The notes: generated by a model not told the origin, from the sequence alone. A DNA stretch of 9,600 nucleotides from JBFIHZ01 sp041601535 (GCA_041601535.1 JBFIHZ010000135.1:1-9600); one strand, 5' to 3'. Counted from the first letter of the stretch, positions 1 through 7,016 are shown. Translations and numbers: made by a program.

Positions 1-1505
1 AAGGCCCCTATGCACGGCTGATCCTGCGTGGGGTGACCGTGATCAACGGCGAAGGCGCACCACCAATTGGCCCGGTTGACGTGGTGATCAGCAAAAACCG
101 CATTGCCTCGCTGCACACCGTTGGCTATCCGGGTATCGCCAGTGAGGCTTCGAATCGGCCCGAAGCCGGGCCGCAGGACCAGGTAATGGAGCTTGAAGGC
201 TATTACCTGCTGCCGGGGTTTGTCGATATGCATGCCCACTTTGGCGGTGACGAACAGGGCGTGCCGGCGGAGTATCCAGCCAAGTTGTGGCTGGCTCATG
301 GTATTACCACCATCCGCGAGCCGGGCAGTTTCAATGGCCTGGACTGGGTGCAGAAGCAGCAACGCCGCAGTGAACGCAATGAGATCACCGCGCCGCGCAT
401 CGTGCCTTATGTCGGTTTCGGCATGGGCCAGGATGACCCAATCCTGACGGCCGAGCAGGCGCGCCGCTGGGTGCGCGACATTGCTGACCAGGGGGCTGCG
501 GGCATCAAATTCTTTGGCGCGCCGCCGGACGTGATGCGGGCCGCGCTGGACGAGGCGGGCAAACGCGGCCTGGGAACAGCCATGCTCCACGCCCAGCGGG
601 ACGTGGCGCACTGGTACGTGGTGGATTCGGCCCGCGCCGGCCTGACCACCATGGAACACTGGTACGGGCTGCCGGAAGCCCTGTTTACCGACCGCACGGT
701 GCAGGATTATCCGGCCAACTACAATTACAGCGATGAGCAACATCGTTTTGGTCAGGCTGGCCGGCTGTGGGCACAGGCTGCCGGACCCGGCAGCGACACC
801 TGGAACGCGGTGCGCGACGAGTTGCTGGCACTGGAATTTACCCTCAACCCCACGCTGACCATTTACGAAGCCAGCCGCGACCTGATGCGGGAAATGAATG
901 CCGACTGGCAAACCGAGTATGCCCACCCCAACCTGTGGGATTTCTTTCAGCCTTCGCGCGCCGCGCACGGCTCCTACTGGTTTGACTGGACCACCCATGA
1001 TGAGATCGCCTGGAAAAACAACTTCCGCAGCTGGATGCAGTTCCTGAACGACTACAAGAACCACGGCGGCCGGGTCACCCTGGGTTCCGATGCAGGCTAT
1101 ATCTGGAAACTGTACGGCTTTGGCTATATCCGTGAGATGGAGTTGTTGCAGGAGGCAGGTTTTCACCCGCTGGAGGTAATTCGCGCGGCCACCTTGCACG
1201 GCGCGCAAACCCTGGGTCTGGACGATCAGCTGGGTTCCATCCGGCCGGGCAAACTGGCGGACCTGGTGGTGGTGGAAGAAAATCCGCTGGCCAACTTCAA
1301 GGTGTTGTATGGCACCGGGCATTTCCGCCTTGATACGGCCAATCAGCCGGTGCGCACCGGTGGGGTGCGCTACACCATCAAGGACGGCATCGTGTATGAC
1401 GCGCAGGCGCTGCTGGCGGACGTGCGCCAGCTGGTGCGGGATGCGCGTATTGCGCGCGGCGACGAAGCGGACGCACCGCGCCGGCTGCCGGCCAGGCCGC
1501 AATAA
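1..1505 (+). CDS. Amidohydrolase family protein (metal-dependent hydrolase), 5' end outside the window
   Basis: The reading frame is open from the first full codon (base 3) to a TAA at 1503-1505. A GTG at 33 is not convincingly the start, because the residues before it (RLILRG) already form the usual first beta-strand of the family, followed by VTVINGEGAPP. The gene therefore probably begins left of the window, where a signal peptide or another domain may sit. Numbering from GTG-33, the TIM-barrel metal ligands are visible: H67 and H69 (MHAH), K159 (GIKFF, candidate bridging lysine), H186 (MLHAQ), H209 (MEHWYG) and D353 (GSDAGY). The C-terminal part has the family's closing composite beta domain (GSIRPGKLADLVVVEENPLANF, split around residues 401-421). 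Members hydrolyse amide or related bonds in small molecules or dipeptides; the substrate cannot be named here. The next gene, at 1566, is convergent and 60 bp away. I see no T-tract terminator in the gap, only a short GC stem at 1533-1544. Confidence 0.9.
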   Translation, partial: GPYARLILRGVTVINGEGAPPIGPVDVVISKNRIASLHTVGYPGIASEASNRPEAGPQDQVMELEGYYLLPGFVDMHAHFGGDEQGVPAEYPAKLWLAHGITTIREPGSFNGLDWVQKQQRRSERNEITAPRIVPYVGFGMGQDDPILTAEQARRWVRDIADQGAAGIKFFGAPPDVMRAALDEAGKRGLGTAMLHAQRDVAHWYVVDSARAGLTTMEHWYGLPEALFTDRTVQDYPANYNYSDEQHRFGQAGRLWAQAAGPGSDTWNAVRDELLALEFTLNPTLTIYEASRDLMREMNADWQTEYAHPNLWDFFQPSRAAHGSYWFDWTTHDEIAWKNNFRSWMQFLNDYKNHGGRVTLGSDAGYIWKLYGFGYIREMELLQEAGFHPLEVIRAATLHGAQTLGLDDQLGSIRPGKLADLVVVEENPLANFKVLYGTGHFRLDTANQPVRTGGVRYTIKDGIVYDAQALLADVRQLVRDARIARGDEADAPRRLPARPQ

Positions 1506-1565
1506 GTCCGGAATTTTGGCAGCGCCGCAGCCCCGCGTCCGCGGAGGTGCCGGCCTGGGTGGTGC

Positions 1566-2099
1566 TTAACCGGCGGTTTCGTCGGCCATCAGCTGCTTGA
1601 GATCTTCCAGAACCTCGTCGGTATGCGTGTCCGGGTCAACATCCGCGTAATGCTTGACGATAATGCCCTGCGGATTGACCAGGAACGATTGCCGGCTGGC
1701 GATTTTCATCAGCTTGTAATCACGCAGCACGCCGTAGGCGGCGGAGGTCTGGCCACCTTCGTCAGCCAGCAACGTGAACGGCAGTTTGTACTTGGTGGAA
1801 AACGCTTTGTGCGAATCCACATCGTCGACACTGATGCCGACCACTTCGGCGCCGATGGCCTTGAAGGCATAGATGTTGTCACGGAAATTGCAGGCTTCGG
1901 TGGTGCAGCCGGGGGTGTCGTCCTTGGGGTAGAAATACACCGCCAGCCAGGTGCCGTTGTAATCGCCCAGTTCATGCCAGTCACCGTTCTGGTCCTGCAA
2001 CTTGAAGCCCGGTGCTGCGCTGCCCACCTCGGGAGTATCTGACGCCGGCATCAGCGGGCTAACCGCCGCCAGCATTAGTGCCAATAAATAACGATACAT
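1566..2099 (-). CDS. Peroxiredoxin, Bcp/AhpC-TSA type, probably exported
   Basis: This 177-residue thioredoxin-fold peroxidase reduces hydroperoxides through a reactive cysteine. The active site DDTPGCTTEAC holds the peroxidatic C65 and a second cysteine five residues on (C70). That is the spacing of the Bcp/PrxQ class with an intramolecular disulfide. T62 and R136 (ASRQSF) complete the usual active-site set. Compared with cytosolic Bcp (about 155 residues), there is an N-terminal extension: R3 followed by a hydrophobic run at residues 4-17 and a small-residue stretch (PAS) near 18-20. This looks like a Sec signal peptide or membrane anchor, so I infer periplasmic action, although the cleavage site is not a clean AXA. 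The ATG at 2097-2099 is supported by a GGGAG ribosome site (2108-2112, reverse strand) eight bases upstream. It is convergent with the amidohydrolase and lies 267 bp downstream of natB on the same strand, so it is probably transcribed separately. Its reductant partner is not visible. Confidence 0.93.
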   Translation of the reverse strand: MYRYLLALMLAAVSPLMPASDTPEVGSAAPGFKLQDQNGDWHELGDYNGTWLAVYFYPKDDTPGCTTEACNFRDNIYAFKAIGAEVVGISVDDVDSHKAFSTKYKLPFTLLADEGGQTSAAYGVLRDYKLMKIASRQSFLVNPQGIIVKHYADVDPDTHTDEVLEDLKQLMADETAG

Positions 2100-2366
2100 A
2101 ACTCATGCTCCCGGCCCGGCAGGCCCGTTGGTTGATTCACACTGAAACCCGTCTTCATGCTAGCGCAATTGGCTGCCCGGGTCATTGCACTGCCCTGGTT
2201 GTTGCACGGCACGGACTGCTTCGCGCGGTCCGCGCGCGCTCAGCGGCTTGTGCCTGCGCTTGCCGGTTCAGACCGCGACTTTACCGGCTGGTTCCGGCCC
2301 GGGCCGGCGGGGTGGCTGGGCGTGAACCCGGGCCCCTCACCGCACGGGCGCCCCTTAGCGTCCGCC
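2100..2366. other. GC-rich intergenic region between natB and the peroxiredoxin gene
   Basis: I find no gene here: frames that stay open on the + strand have no family-like sequence and one runs antisense into natB. The stretch would be the 3' UTR of natB and the 5' region of the peroxiredoxin gene, both on the minus strand. It holds several inverted repeats: GCCGGT (2262-2267) with ACCGGC (2283-2288), the near-palindrome CGCGCGG-T-CCGCGCG (2222-2236), and a perfect 14-bp palindrome at 2294-2307. None is followed by a T-tract in the minus direction, so I do not call an intrinsic terminator. I could not identify a convincing promoter for the peroxiredoxin gene. Confidence 0.6.
2294..2307. repeat. 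Perfect 14-bp GC palindrome
   Basis: CCGGCCCGGGCCGG equals its own reverse complement. It lies about 60 bp past the natB stop codon. In RNA it could fold as a five-base-pair stem with a four-base loop. It may be part of a Rho-dependent or processed natB 3' end, a protein site, or chance in GC-rich DNA. The sequence is certain; the function is unknown. Confidence 0.5.
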
Positions 2367-3545
2367 TCAGGACCCGCTGAAAATCAGCCGCGGCTTGTTG
2401 TACAGCGTGGCGGCCACGGCAGCCATGCTCAGGCCCACCACCAGGGTGCACGCGATGGAGAGCAGGAACCACGTCGGGTTGATCATCTCATCGCGCATTA
2501 TTTCGCCAATCAGCAGGTTCTGCGAAAACAGCGGAATGGTCATCATCCAGGTATCCGGCCGAACCGGGTTGGACATGAAAATCAGGCTGGGAATCAACGG
2601 AATCAGGATCACCAGGCTCATGGATGACTGCGCTTCACGGTAGGTCTTGGCATAGGCGGCCAGCAGGGTAAGCAGGCTGGCGGCCAGTATCGCCACCGGC
2701 ACAATCACCAGCAGGATCAGCATCATGTTCGTGGCGGTAATGGACAGGTCCACCCCAATCGACGCCATCGGCACGAAGCGGAACGCCAGCTTGAAAGTCA
2801 CCAGCGTGAGGAACAGCGACACCATGGCGAATATCATCGTGGTCAGCAGTTTGCCGGACATGATCTGCCAGCGCGGCACCGGGTTGATCAGCAAGGGTTC
2901 CAGGCTTTTACGCTCTTTCTCGCCGGCCGTGGTGTCCAGCGCGATGTGCATGCCGCCGGTAAACGCGGTAATCATCAGAATGTAAGGCAGGAAAATCATC
3001 GCCAGGATGGCGCGGCTCTTGGGTGTGGACAGGTCCACATCGTGAATGGTCACGGCCTGGGTGGCCTGCGGCGCCACACCGCGCAAATGCAGGCGCAGCA
3101 CGCCTATTTGCTGCCCATAGGCAGACAGCAGGCGCTTCACCCGCAGCACCGACAGTTCGGATTCCTGCCGTGACAGATCGGCAATCACTTCCACCGGCGC
3201 AGGCTCGCCGCGGTTCCATTTCTGCGGGTACTCCTCGGTCAGGCGCAAGATGACAAATTCTTCCTGGCTGCGCACCAGTTCTTCCGGGTTTTCCGGAGCG
3301 GGTTTGATGACCATGCCCTGCTGCTCGAGGAAACGCATCAGGCTGGGCGCGTGTTCGGCGCCGATCACCGGAACTTCCAGGGTTTTTTCCGCGCGTTCCT
3401 GTTGCGCGGAACTGGTGAACCACATCAGCGCCATAAACATGGCCGGAAACAGGATGGGGCCCAGCAGCAGGGAGTTGATCAGGGCCCGCCGGTCGCGCAG
3501 GTTTTCCTTGATCTCCTTGCGTAATACGGTAACCAGGCCCCTCAT
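2367..3545 (-). CDS. natB: ABC-2 type exporter permease, NatB-like
   Basis: This 392-residue integral membrane protein is the transmembrane half of an ABC exporter whose ATPase is the adjacent upstream gene. The layout is that of NatB/ABC-2 permeases. A first membrane span (about 21-43) is followed by a long extracytoplasmic domain (about 45-178). A membrane block follows, with spans near 179-203, 232-255, 272-298, 308-325 and 357-380. Between spans two and three lies GEKERKSLEPLLINPVPR (208-225), the cytoplasmic coupling motif that marks the NatB group. The ATG at 3543-3545 overlaps the natA stop (ATGA, 3542-3545), and a GAGGG ribosome site (3555-3559, reverse strand) lies nine bases upstream inside natA, so translation is likely coupled. 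Bacillus NatAB exports sodium ions; whether this system moves Na+, a drug or a peptide cannot be read from the sequence. The family assignment is firm; the symbol is family-level. Confidence 0.88.
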   Translation of the reverse strand: MRGLVTVLRKEIKENLRDRRALINSLLLGPILFPAMFMALMWFTSSAQQERAEKTLEVPVIGAEHAPSLMRFLEQQGMVIKPAPENPEELVRSQEEFVILRLTEEYPQKWNRGEPAPVEVIADLSRQESELSVLRVKRLLSAYGQQIGVLRLHLRGVAPQATQAVTIHDVDLSTPKSRAILAMIFLPYILMITAFTGGMHIALDTTAGEKERKSLEPLLINPVPRWQIMSGKLLTTMIFAMVSLFLTLVTFKLAFRFVPMASIGVDLSITATNMMLILLVIVPVAILAASLLTLLAAYAKTYREAQSSMSLVILIPLIPSLIFMSNPVRPDTWMMTIPLFSQNLLIGEIMRDEMINPTWFLLSIACTLVVGLSMAAVAATLYNKPRLIFSGS

Positions 3546-4276
3546 GCCAGCAAGCCCTCATCACTGCCGATCAGTTTCACAAATGCGTCCTCCAGCGTAT
3601 CGCAGCCGCTGCGTTGCAGCAGCTCATCGGCGGTGCCGTCAGCCGCGATTTCACCCTGGGCGATGATCACGATGCGGTCACACAATGCCGCCACTTCCTG
3701 CATGATATGGGTGGACAGAATCACCGAATGACCCTGCGCCTTGAGGCTGCGGATATATTCCCGCAAGGCCCGCGTGGCCATCACATCCAGACCATTGCTG
3801 GGCTCGTCCATCAGCACCGTTTGTGGCTGGTGGATCATGGCCCGCGCGATGGCCACTTTCACCCGCTGTCCCTGCGAGAAGCCGTCGGTGCGCCGGTCGA
3901 TAAAGTCGTCCATATCCAGCGTACGGGTCAGCTCATCGATACGCTGCTCCAGTTCAGCCTTGGGCAAGCCGTGCAGGTCACCGTAGTAGCGGATGTTTTC
4001 GCGTGCGGTCAGCCGGGTGTACAGGCCACGGCTGTCAGGCACCACCCCGAGGGTGCGCTTGATGGCCAGCGCATCATGCACCGGGTTGAGGCCGTCGATG
4101 CGGATTTCACCGTCGTCCGGTGGCAGCAGTGAATACAGCATGCGCAAGGTGGTGGTTTTGCCCGCGCCGTTGGGGCCCAGCAGGCCGGTGATCTCGCCGT
4201 CGCGAGCCTCGAAGGAAATGCCTCGTACGGCTTTAACTTCGCCGAAGGATTTGTGCAGATTGTTAACGGTAATCAT
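3542..4276 (-). CDS. natA: ABC exporter ATP-binding subunit, NatA-like
   Basis: This 244-residue nucleotide-binding subunit powers the NatB-like permease. Visible motifs in order are Walker A GPNGAGKTT (34-42), a Q-loop region VVPDSRGLYTRLT (79-91), the signature FSQGQ (133-137), Walker B TVLMDEPSNGLD (153-164) and the switch histidine H190 (STHIMQEV). Two deviations are seen: the Q-loop position appears to be Asp (D81), not Gln, and the signature is FSQGQ instead of LSGGQ. The frame stays open well upstream, but the family-like sequence begins at MITVNNLHKSFG and the longer frame is antisense-like to the overlapping hydrolase, so I chose ATG 4274-4276. No clear Shine-Dalgarno precedes it. 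Instead the start overlaps the hydrolase stop (ATGA, 4273-4276), suggesting translational coupling. It is the middle gene of a hydrolase-natA-natB operon. Family assignment is firm; the exported substrate is unknown. Confidence 0.92.
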   Translation of the reverse strand: MITVNNLHKSFGEVKAVRGISFEARDGEITGLLGPNGAGKTTTLRMLYSLLPPDDGEIRIDGLNPVHDALAIKRTLGVVPDSRGLYTRLTARENIRYYGDLHGLPKAELEQRIDELTRTLDMDDFIDRRTDGFSQGQRVKVAIARAMIHQPQTVLMDEPSNGLDVMATRALREYIRSLKAQGHSVILSTHIMQEVAALCDRIVIIAQGEIAADGTADELLQRSGCDTLEDAFVKLIGSDEGLLA

Positions 4277-5856
4277 GGGTTCGGCCCAATCAGTGACATA
4301 AACCAGGGTGACGGCTGCAGCTGCGCTACGCAGTCCGTTTCCAGTTCGTCGACGCTGGCCGCGATGATAAAGTCGGATACCAGCCCGCCCAGGCAGCCCC
4401 GGCCGGTGACGCTGTGGCCCTGGCCCGGTGCCACCAGGTGCAGGCTGTTGGAAAAATACTGTTTCACCTCTTCGGCATATTCCGGCGGGGTCACCGGGTC
4501 CCATTCGCCCGACAGCAACAGGGTCGGCACATCGCTGCTGACGGGCTGGTGAAAGTCCGGCGAGACGTCACCGCGCGGCCACAGCCCACACTGAATATGT
4601 GTGGCGCGGGTCATGCTGTTGCCCATCAGGTAGCTGTTGTCGCGGTCGTTTTCTGGTGGAAACCAGGGGTAGTCTTCGGAGCACACCACCGACAGCTCCA
4701 TGCCCTGGGCAATGCTTTCGGTCAGTCCGCTGGCGGTGATCAGCATCTGGCTGGCCAGCCGCTGGTAGGTGTGCTGCGTGGCGGCTTCGTGGATCAGCAG
4801 CGGCAGCATGGCCTGGGTCTCGGATGAATAGGCCAGGAATCGGATGGCCGAGGCCAGTACGTCGCGGTCAAAGTCCAGCTCGAACGGCTCGCCGGTCAGC
4901 GGGTGAGCCACCGTGATGTGCCCTGGTTTGTCCGGCTCGGCTGCCTGCCCGTCCGCCGGCGGCGTGGCCAGGCGCAGATTCACGGGGGGGTTATCCACGG
5001 TGCGCATCAATTGCCGCAACTTCCTTGCCGTGTCCGGAAAGGCCGCGGCACAGGCATCGTCCGCGTCGCAGGCGGCGAATATGCGCTGCAGCGCCTGATC
5101 GAGTTTTACCGCGTGTTCGGTGCCCAGGATCAGGCTTTGTGGAATCACGCTGTCCAGTACCACCGTGCGGACCCGGTCGGGGAACAGGCGCAGGTACACC
5201 TGGGCGGCGCGGGTGCCGTAGGAAACCCCAAACAGGTTTAGTTTTTCGTAGCCCAGCGCGGCGCGTACCTGGTCATAGTCGCGCATGGCGATTTCGGTGG
5301 TGTAAAAGCGCGGATCGCCGTCCAGCGACTCAAGGCAGGCGCGTGTGGAATGTTCCAGTTCATCCCAGTCCAGCGCCAGTGCTTCGGCCATTTCCACCTG
5401 GGGGCAGCGCAGTGCATTGGACTGGCCGGTGCCGCGTTGGTCGATCAGCAGAACATCGCGGTTACGGGTTAACTTGCGGAACGCCTGTGCCACGTACAGC
5501 CAGGCTTCTGAAGCAGCCTGGCCGGGTCCGCCAGCCAGCAGCACCAGCGGGTCGGGTTCCACGCTGAAATCGGTTGCCGGAATGCGTGCCACGCGCAGCT
5601 TGATCTGGCGGCCTTGCGGCTCGGCGGGGTTCTCGGCTACCTCGAACCAGCCGCATTCGGCCGGGGTGGTGAGGCTGGTGCCCGGCAGGGTCAGCTCGCA
5701 GGTGGTCAGCTCCAGTGGCGCAGGCTTCTCATCCGCAACGGCCAGCGGCAACGGCAGAACGGCGGCCAGCAGTAAACCCAGCGCTGCGCTGCGCCGGCCG
5801 GTCGCCGTTCCACTGTCAGGCTGATTATGCGGCCAGTGATTTTTCCTTCTCATCAT
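4273..5856 (-). CDS. Secreted alpha/beta hydrolase, S33 tripeptidyl-aminopeptidase / proline-iminopeptidase-like
   Basis: This 527-residue serine hydrolase has a basic N-terminus (MMRRK), a hydrophobic core at about 24-38 and an AVA|DE cleavage site after residue 41, so it is probably periplasmic or secreted. The alpha/beta-hydrolase fold shows the S33 hallmarks: an oxyanion-loop motif AGGPGQ (108-113), DQRGTGQS (139-146), the nucleophile elbow GVSYG with S212, the acid D453 (GEWDPVTPPEY) and the base H481 (GQGHSV). A cap domain lies between the nucleophile and the acid. About ten cysteines occur in the mature part, for example C53/C68, C263/C269 and C392/C423, which fits disulfides in the periplasm. 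Family members cleave short peptides from the N-terminus, often after proline, or hydrolyse related amides and esters; the substrate here is not known. It is the first gene of an operon with natA-natB (4-bp overlap) behind a promoter at 5886-5914. Two tandem ATGs (5856 and 5853) could start it; no clear ribosome site precedes either. Confidence 0.9.
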   Translation of the reverse strand: MMRRKNHWPHNQPDSGTATGRRSAALGLLLAAVLPLPLAVADEKPAPLELTTCELTLPGTSLTTPAECGWFEVAENPAEPQGRQIKLRVARIPATDFSVEPDPLVLLAGGPGQAASEAWLYVAQAFRKLTRNRDVLLIDQRGTGQSNALRCPQVEMAEALALDWDELEHSTRACLESLDGDPRFYTTEIAMRDYDQVRAALGYEKLNLFGVSYGTRAAQVYLRLFPDRVRTVVLDSVIPQSLILGTEHAVKLDQALQRIFAACDADDACAAAFPDTARKLRQLMRTVDNPPVNLRLATPPADGQAAEPDKPGHITVAHPLTGEPFELDFDRDVLASAIRFLAYSSETQAMLPLLIHEAATQHTYQRLASQMLITASGLTESIAQGMELSVVCSEDYPWFPPENDRDNSYLMGNSMTRATHIQCGLWPRGDVSPDFHQPVSSDVPTLLLSGEWDPVTPPEYAEEVKQYFSNSLHLVAPGQGHSVTGRGCLGGLVSDFIIAASVDELETDCVAQLQPSPWFMSLIGPNP

Positions 5857-5885
5857 TCAATATGCTTGGTTATTAGGCAGCCGCA

Positions 5886-5914
5886 AAGATAGGGGTTCTG
5901 CGCGCCCCTGTCCA
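5886..5914 (-). promoter_or_regulatory. Candidate sigma70 promoter of the hydrolase-natA-natB operon
   Basis: Read on the minus strand, TGGACA (5909-5914, five of six matches to TTGACA) is followed by a 17-bp spacer and TATCTT (5886-5891, four of six matches to TATAAT). The predicted transcription start is near 5878-5880, giving a leader of about 22-25 bases before the ATG at 5856. Spacing and placement are what a housekeeping promoter should show. The match is by eye only. Confidence 0.55.
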
Positions 5915-5925
5915 TATGCACAGGG
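5906..5925. promoter_or_regulatory. Near-perfect 20-bp palindrome over the -35 box, candidate operator
   Basis: The sequence CCCTGT-C-CATATG-C-ACAGGG matches its own reverse complement at 18 of 20 positions; only positions 7 and 14 break it. It spans the -35 hexamer (5909-5914) of the minus-strand promoter, the place where a dimeric repressor would block RNA polymerase. The same site lies about 150 bp upstream of the divergent yadG start, so it could act on both sides. I cannot assign it to a known regulator. Confidence 0.5.
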
Positions 5926-5955
5926 TTCCGGTCCAGTCCGCCTGCCGCACGGGCG

Positions 5956-5986
5956 TTGAAAACAATACACCGGCACACCATGTATT
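5956..5986 (+). promoter_or_regulatory. Weak candidate promoter for yadGH
   Basis: TTGAAA (5956-5961) resembles a -35 box. The best downstream -10 candidate, TGTATT (5981-5986), is 19 bp away, longer than ideal, and matches only four of six positions. TGTATT also pairs with AATACA (5964-5969) as a 6-bp inverted repeat. No other pair in 5926-6060 looked better. Some promoter must lie in this 218-bp divergent gap, but this assignment is tentative. Confidence 0.25.
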
Positions 5987-6074
5987 GGTGCACGCCGGGA
6001 TGGCAACAAAACCAGGCTTGATTTACCCTGCTACCCCCTGTCATTCACTGTTGAATAGCCGGAATCCGTGTCTG

Positions 6075-7016
6075 ATGTATGCATTGGAAGTTAACAACCT
6101 GCGCAAGACGTACCCCAATGGCGTTGAAGCGCTGAAAGGCATCTCGCTGCAAGTCCAGGAAGGTGATTTTTTCGCTTTTCTGGGCCCCAACGGTGCGGGA
6201 AAATCCACCCTGATCGGCATCATTTCTTCACTGGTCAACGCCACTTCGGGTGAAACCCTGGTGTTCGGCACCAGCGTGCAATCCGAACGCTCCAAGGCGA
6301 TGTCACATATCGGCCTGGTCCCCCAGGAACTTAACTTCAACCAGTTCGAGAAGCCGTTTGAGATTGTGGTCAACCAGGCAGGCTTTTACGGCATACCGGT
6401 TGATATCGCGCGACAGCGTGCGGAAAAATATTTGCGTCAGTTGCAGCTTTGGGACAAGGCGTTCCTTACCTCACGCTCGCTGTCGGGCGGGATGAAGCGC
6501 CGCCTGATGATTGCCCGGGCCATGGTCAACGAACCGCGCCTGCTGATTCTTGATGAACCCACGGCCGGGGTGGACATTGAAATCCGCCGGTCCATGTGGG
6601 AATTCATCAAGCAGATCAACGATTCCGGCACCACGGTGATTCTCACCACGCATTACCTGGAAGAAGCGGAACAGTTGTGCCGCAATATCGCCATCATCGA
6701 CCATGGCACCATAATCCAGAACACGGATATGAAGTCCTTGCTGGCCACCTTGGATATCGAGACCTTTGTGCTGGATCTGCAACAGCCGCTGGCTGACTGC
6801 CCCCGCGTGGACGGTGTGGATATCAGCTTGCGAGACAACACCACGCTGGAGGCATCTTTGCCCAAGCAAAAATCACTGAACGACCTGTTCGCCGAGTTGC
6901 AACGGCAGAACATCAGCGTGCTGAGCATGCGTAACAAGGCCAACCGGTTGGAAGAATTGTTCATGAACCTGGTTGAAAATGGTGCCAGCAGAAAAGCCGG
7001 GGAGGCACAACCATGA
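6075..7016 (+). CDS. yadG: ABC exporter ATP-binding subunit, YadG ortholog
   Basis: This 313-residue ATPase subunit matches the E. coli YadG layout and wording as I recall it over its whole length. Motifs: Walker A GPNGAGKST (37-45), Q-loop VPQE with Q84, signature LSGGMKRRLMIARA (136-149), Walker B LLILDEP (156-162) then TAGVDIE, and the switch histidine H193 (TTHYLEEAE). The C-terminal segment near VLSMRNKANRLEELF is a hallmark of the YadG group. The frame is open further upstream to 5916, but family-like sequence begins at MYALEVNNLRKTYP, so I chose ATG 6075-6077. The ribosome site is weak (GGAA at 6061-6064). The stop overlaps the yadH start (ATGA, 7013-7016). It couples ATP hydrolysis to export through YadH at the inner membrane. 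The natural substrate of YadGH is not established to my knowledge. It differs clearly from the neighbouring NatA-like ATPase, so the two are not a recent duplication. Confidence 0.95.
   Translation: MYALEVNNLRKTYPNGVEALKGISLQVQEGDFFAFLGPNGAGKSTLIGIISSLVNATSGETLVFGTSVQSERSKAMSHIGLVPQELNFNQFEKPFEIVVNQAGFYGIPVDIARQRAEKYLRQLQLWDKAFLTSRSLSGGMKRRLMIARAMVNEPRLLILDEPTAGVDIEIRRSMWEFIKQINDSGTTVILTTHYLEEAEQLCRNIAIIDHGTIIQNTDMKSLLATLDIETFVLDLQQPLADCPRVDGVDISLRDNTTLEASLPKQKSLNDLFAELQRQNISVLSMRNKANRLEELFMNLVENGASRKAGEAQP
6999..7005 (+). promoter_or_regulatory. Strong ribosome binding site for yadH
   Basis: GGGGAGG lies seven bases before the yadH ATG (7013), inside the last codons of yadG. It supports independent as well as coupled initiation at the overlapping start. 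Confidence 0.75.

Noticed and set aside
33..35. GTG as the start codon of the amidohydrolase
   Set aside because: Family-like residues precede it in frame and the frame is open to the window edge, so it is more likely an internal valine.
1533..1544. Short GC stem CCGCG-TC-CGCGG as a terminator between convergent genes
   Set aside because: The loop is too small, the stem is only 5 bp and there is no T-tract on either strand.
2157..2627. Open + strand frame of 156 codons
   Set aside because: It runs antisense into natB, has low-complexity H/R/G/Q-rich content typical of a shadow frame, and matches no family I know.
4277..4504. Extension of the NatA-like ATPase upstream of 4276
   Set aside because: The extra residues lie in another frame of the hydrolase gene and resemble no ABC sequence; the ATGA overlap gives a natural start.
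5025..5567. Open + strand frame of 180 codons, very rich in R, P and G
   Set aside because: It is a shadow inside the hydrolase gene, whose catalytic triad and motifs are intact on the other strand.
5916..6074. Extension of YadG to an upstream ATG at 5916
   Set aside because: The 53 extra residues are not family-like and would consume the divergent promoter region; the YadG alignment begins at MYALEV.
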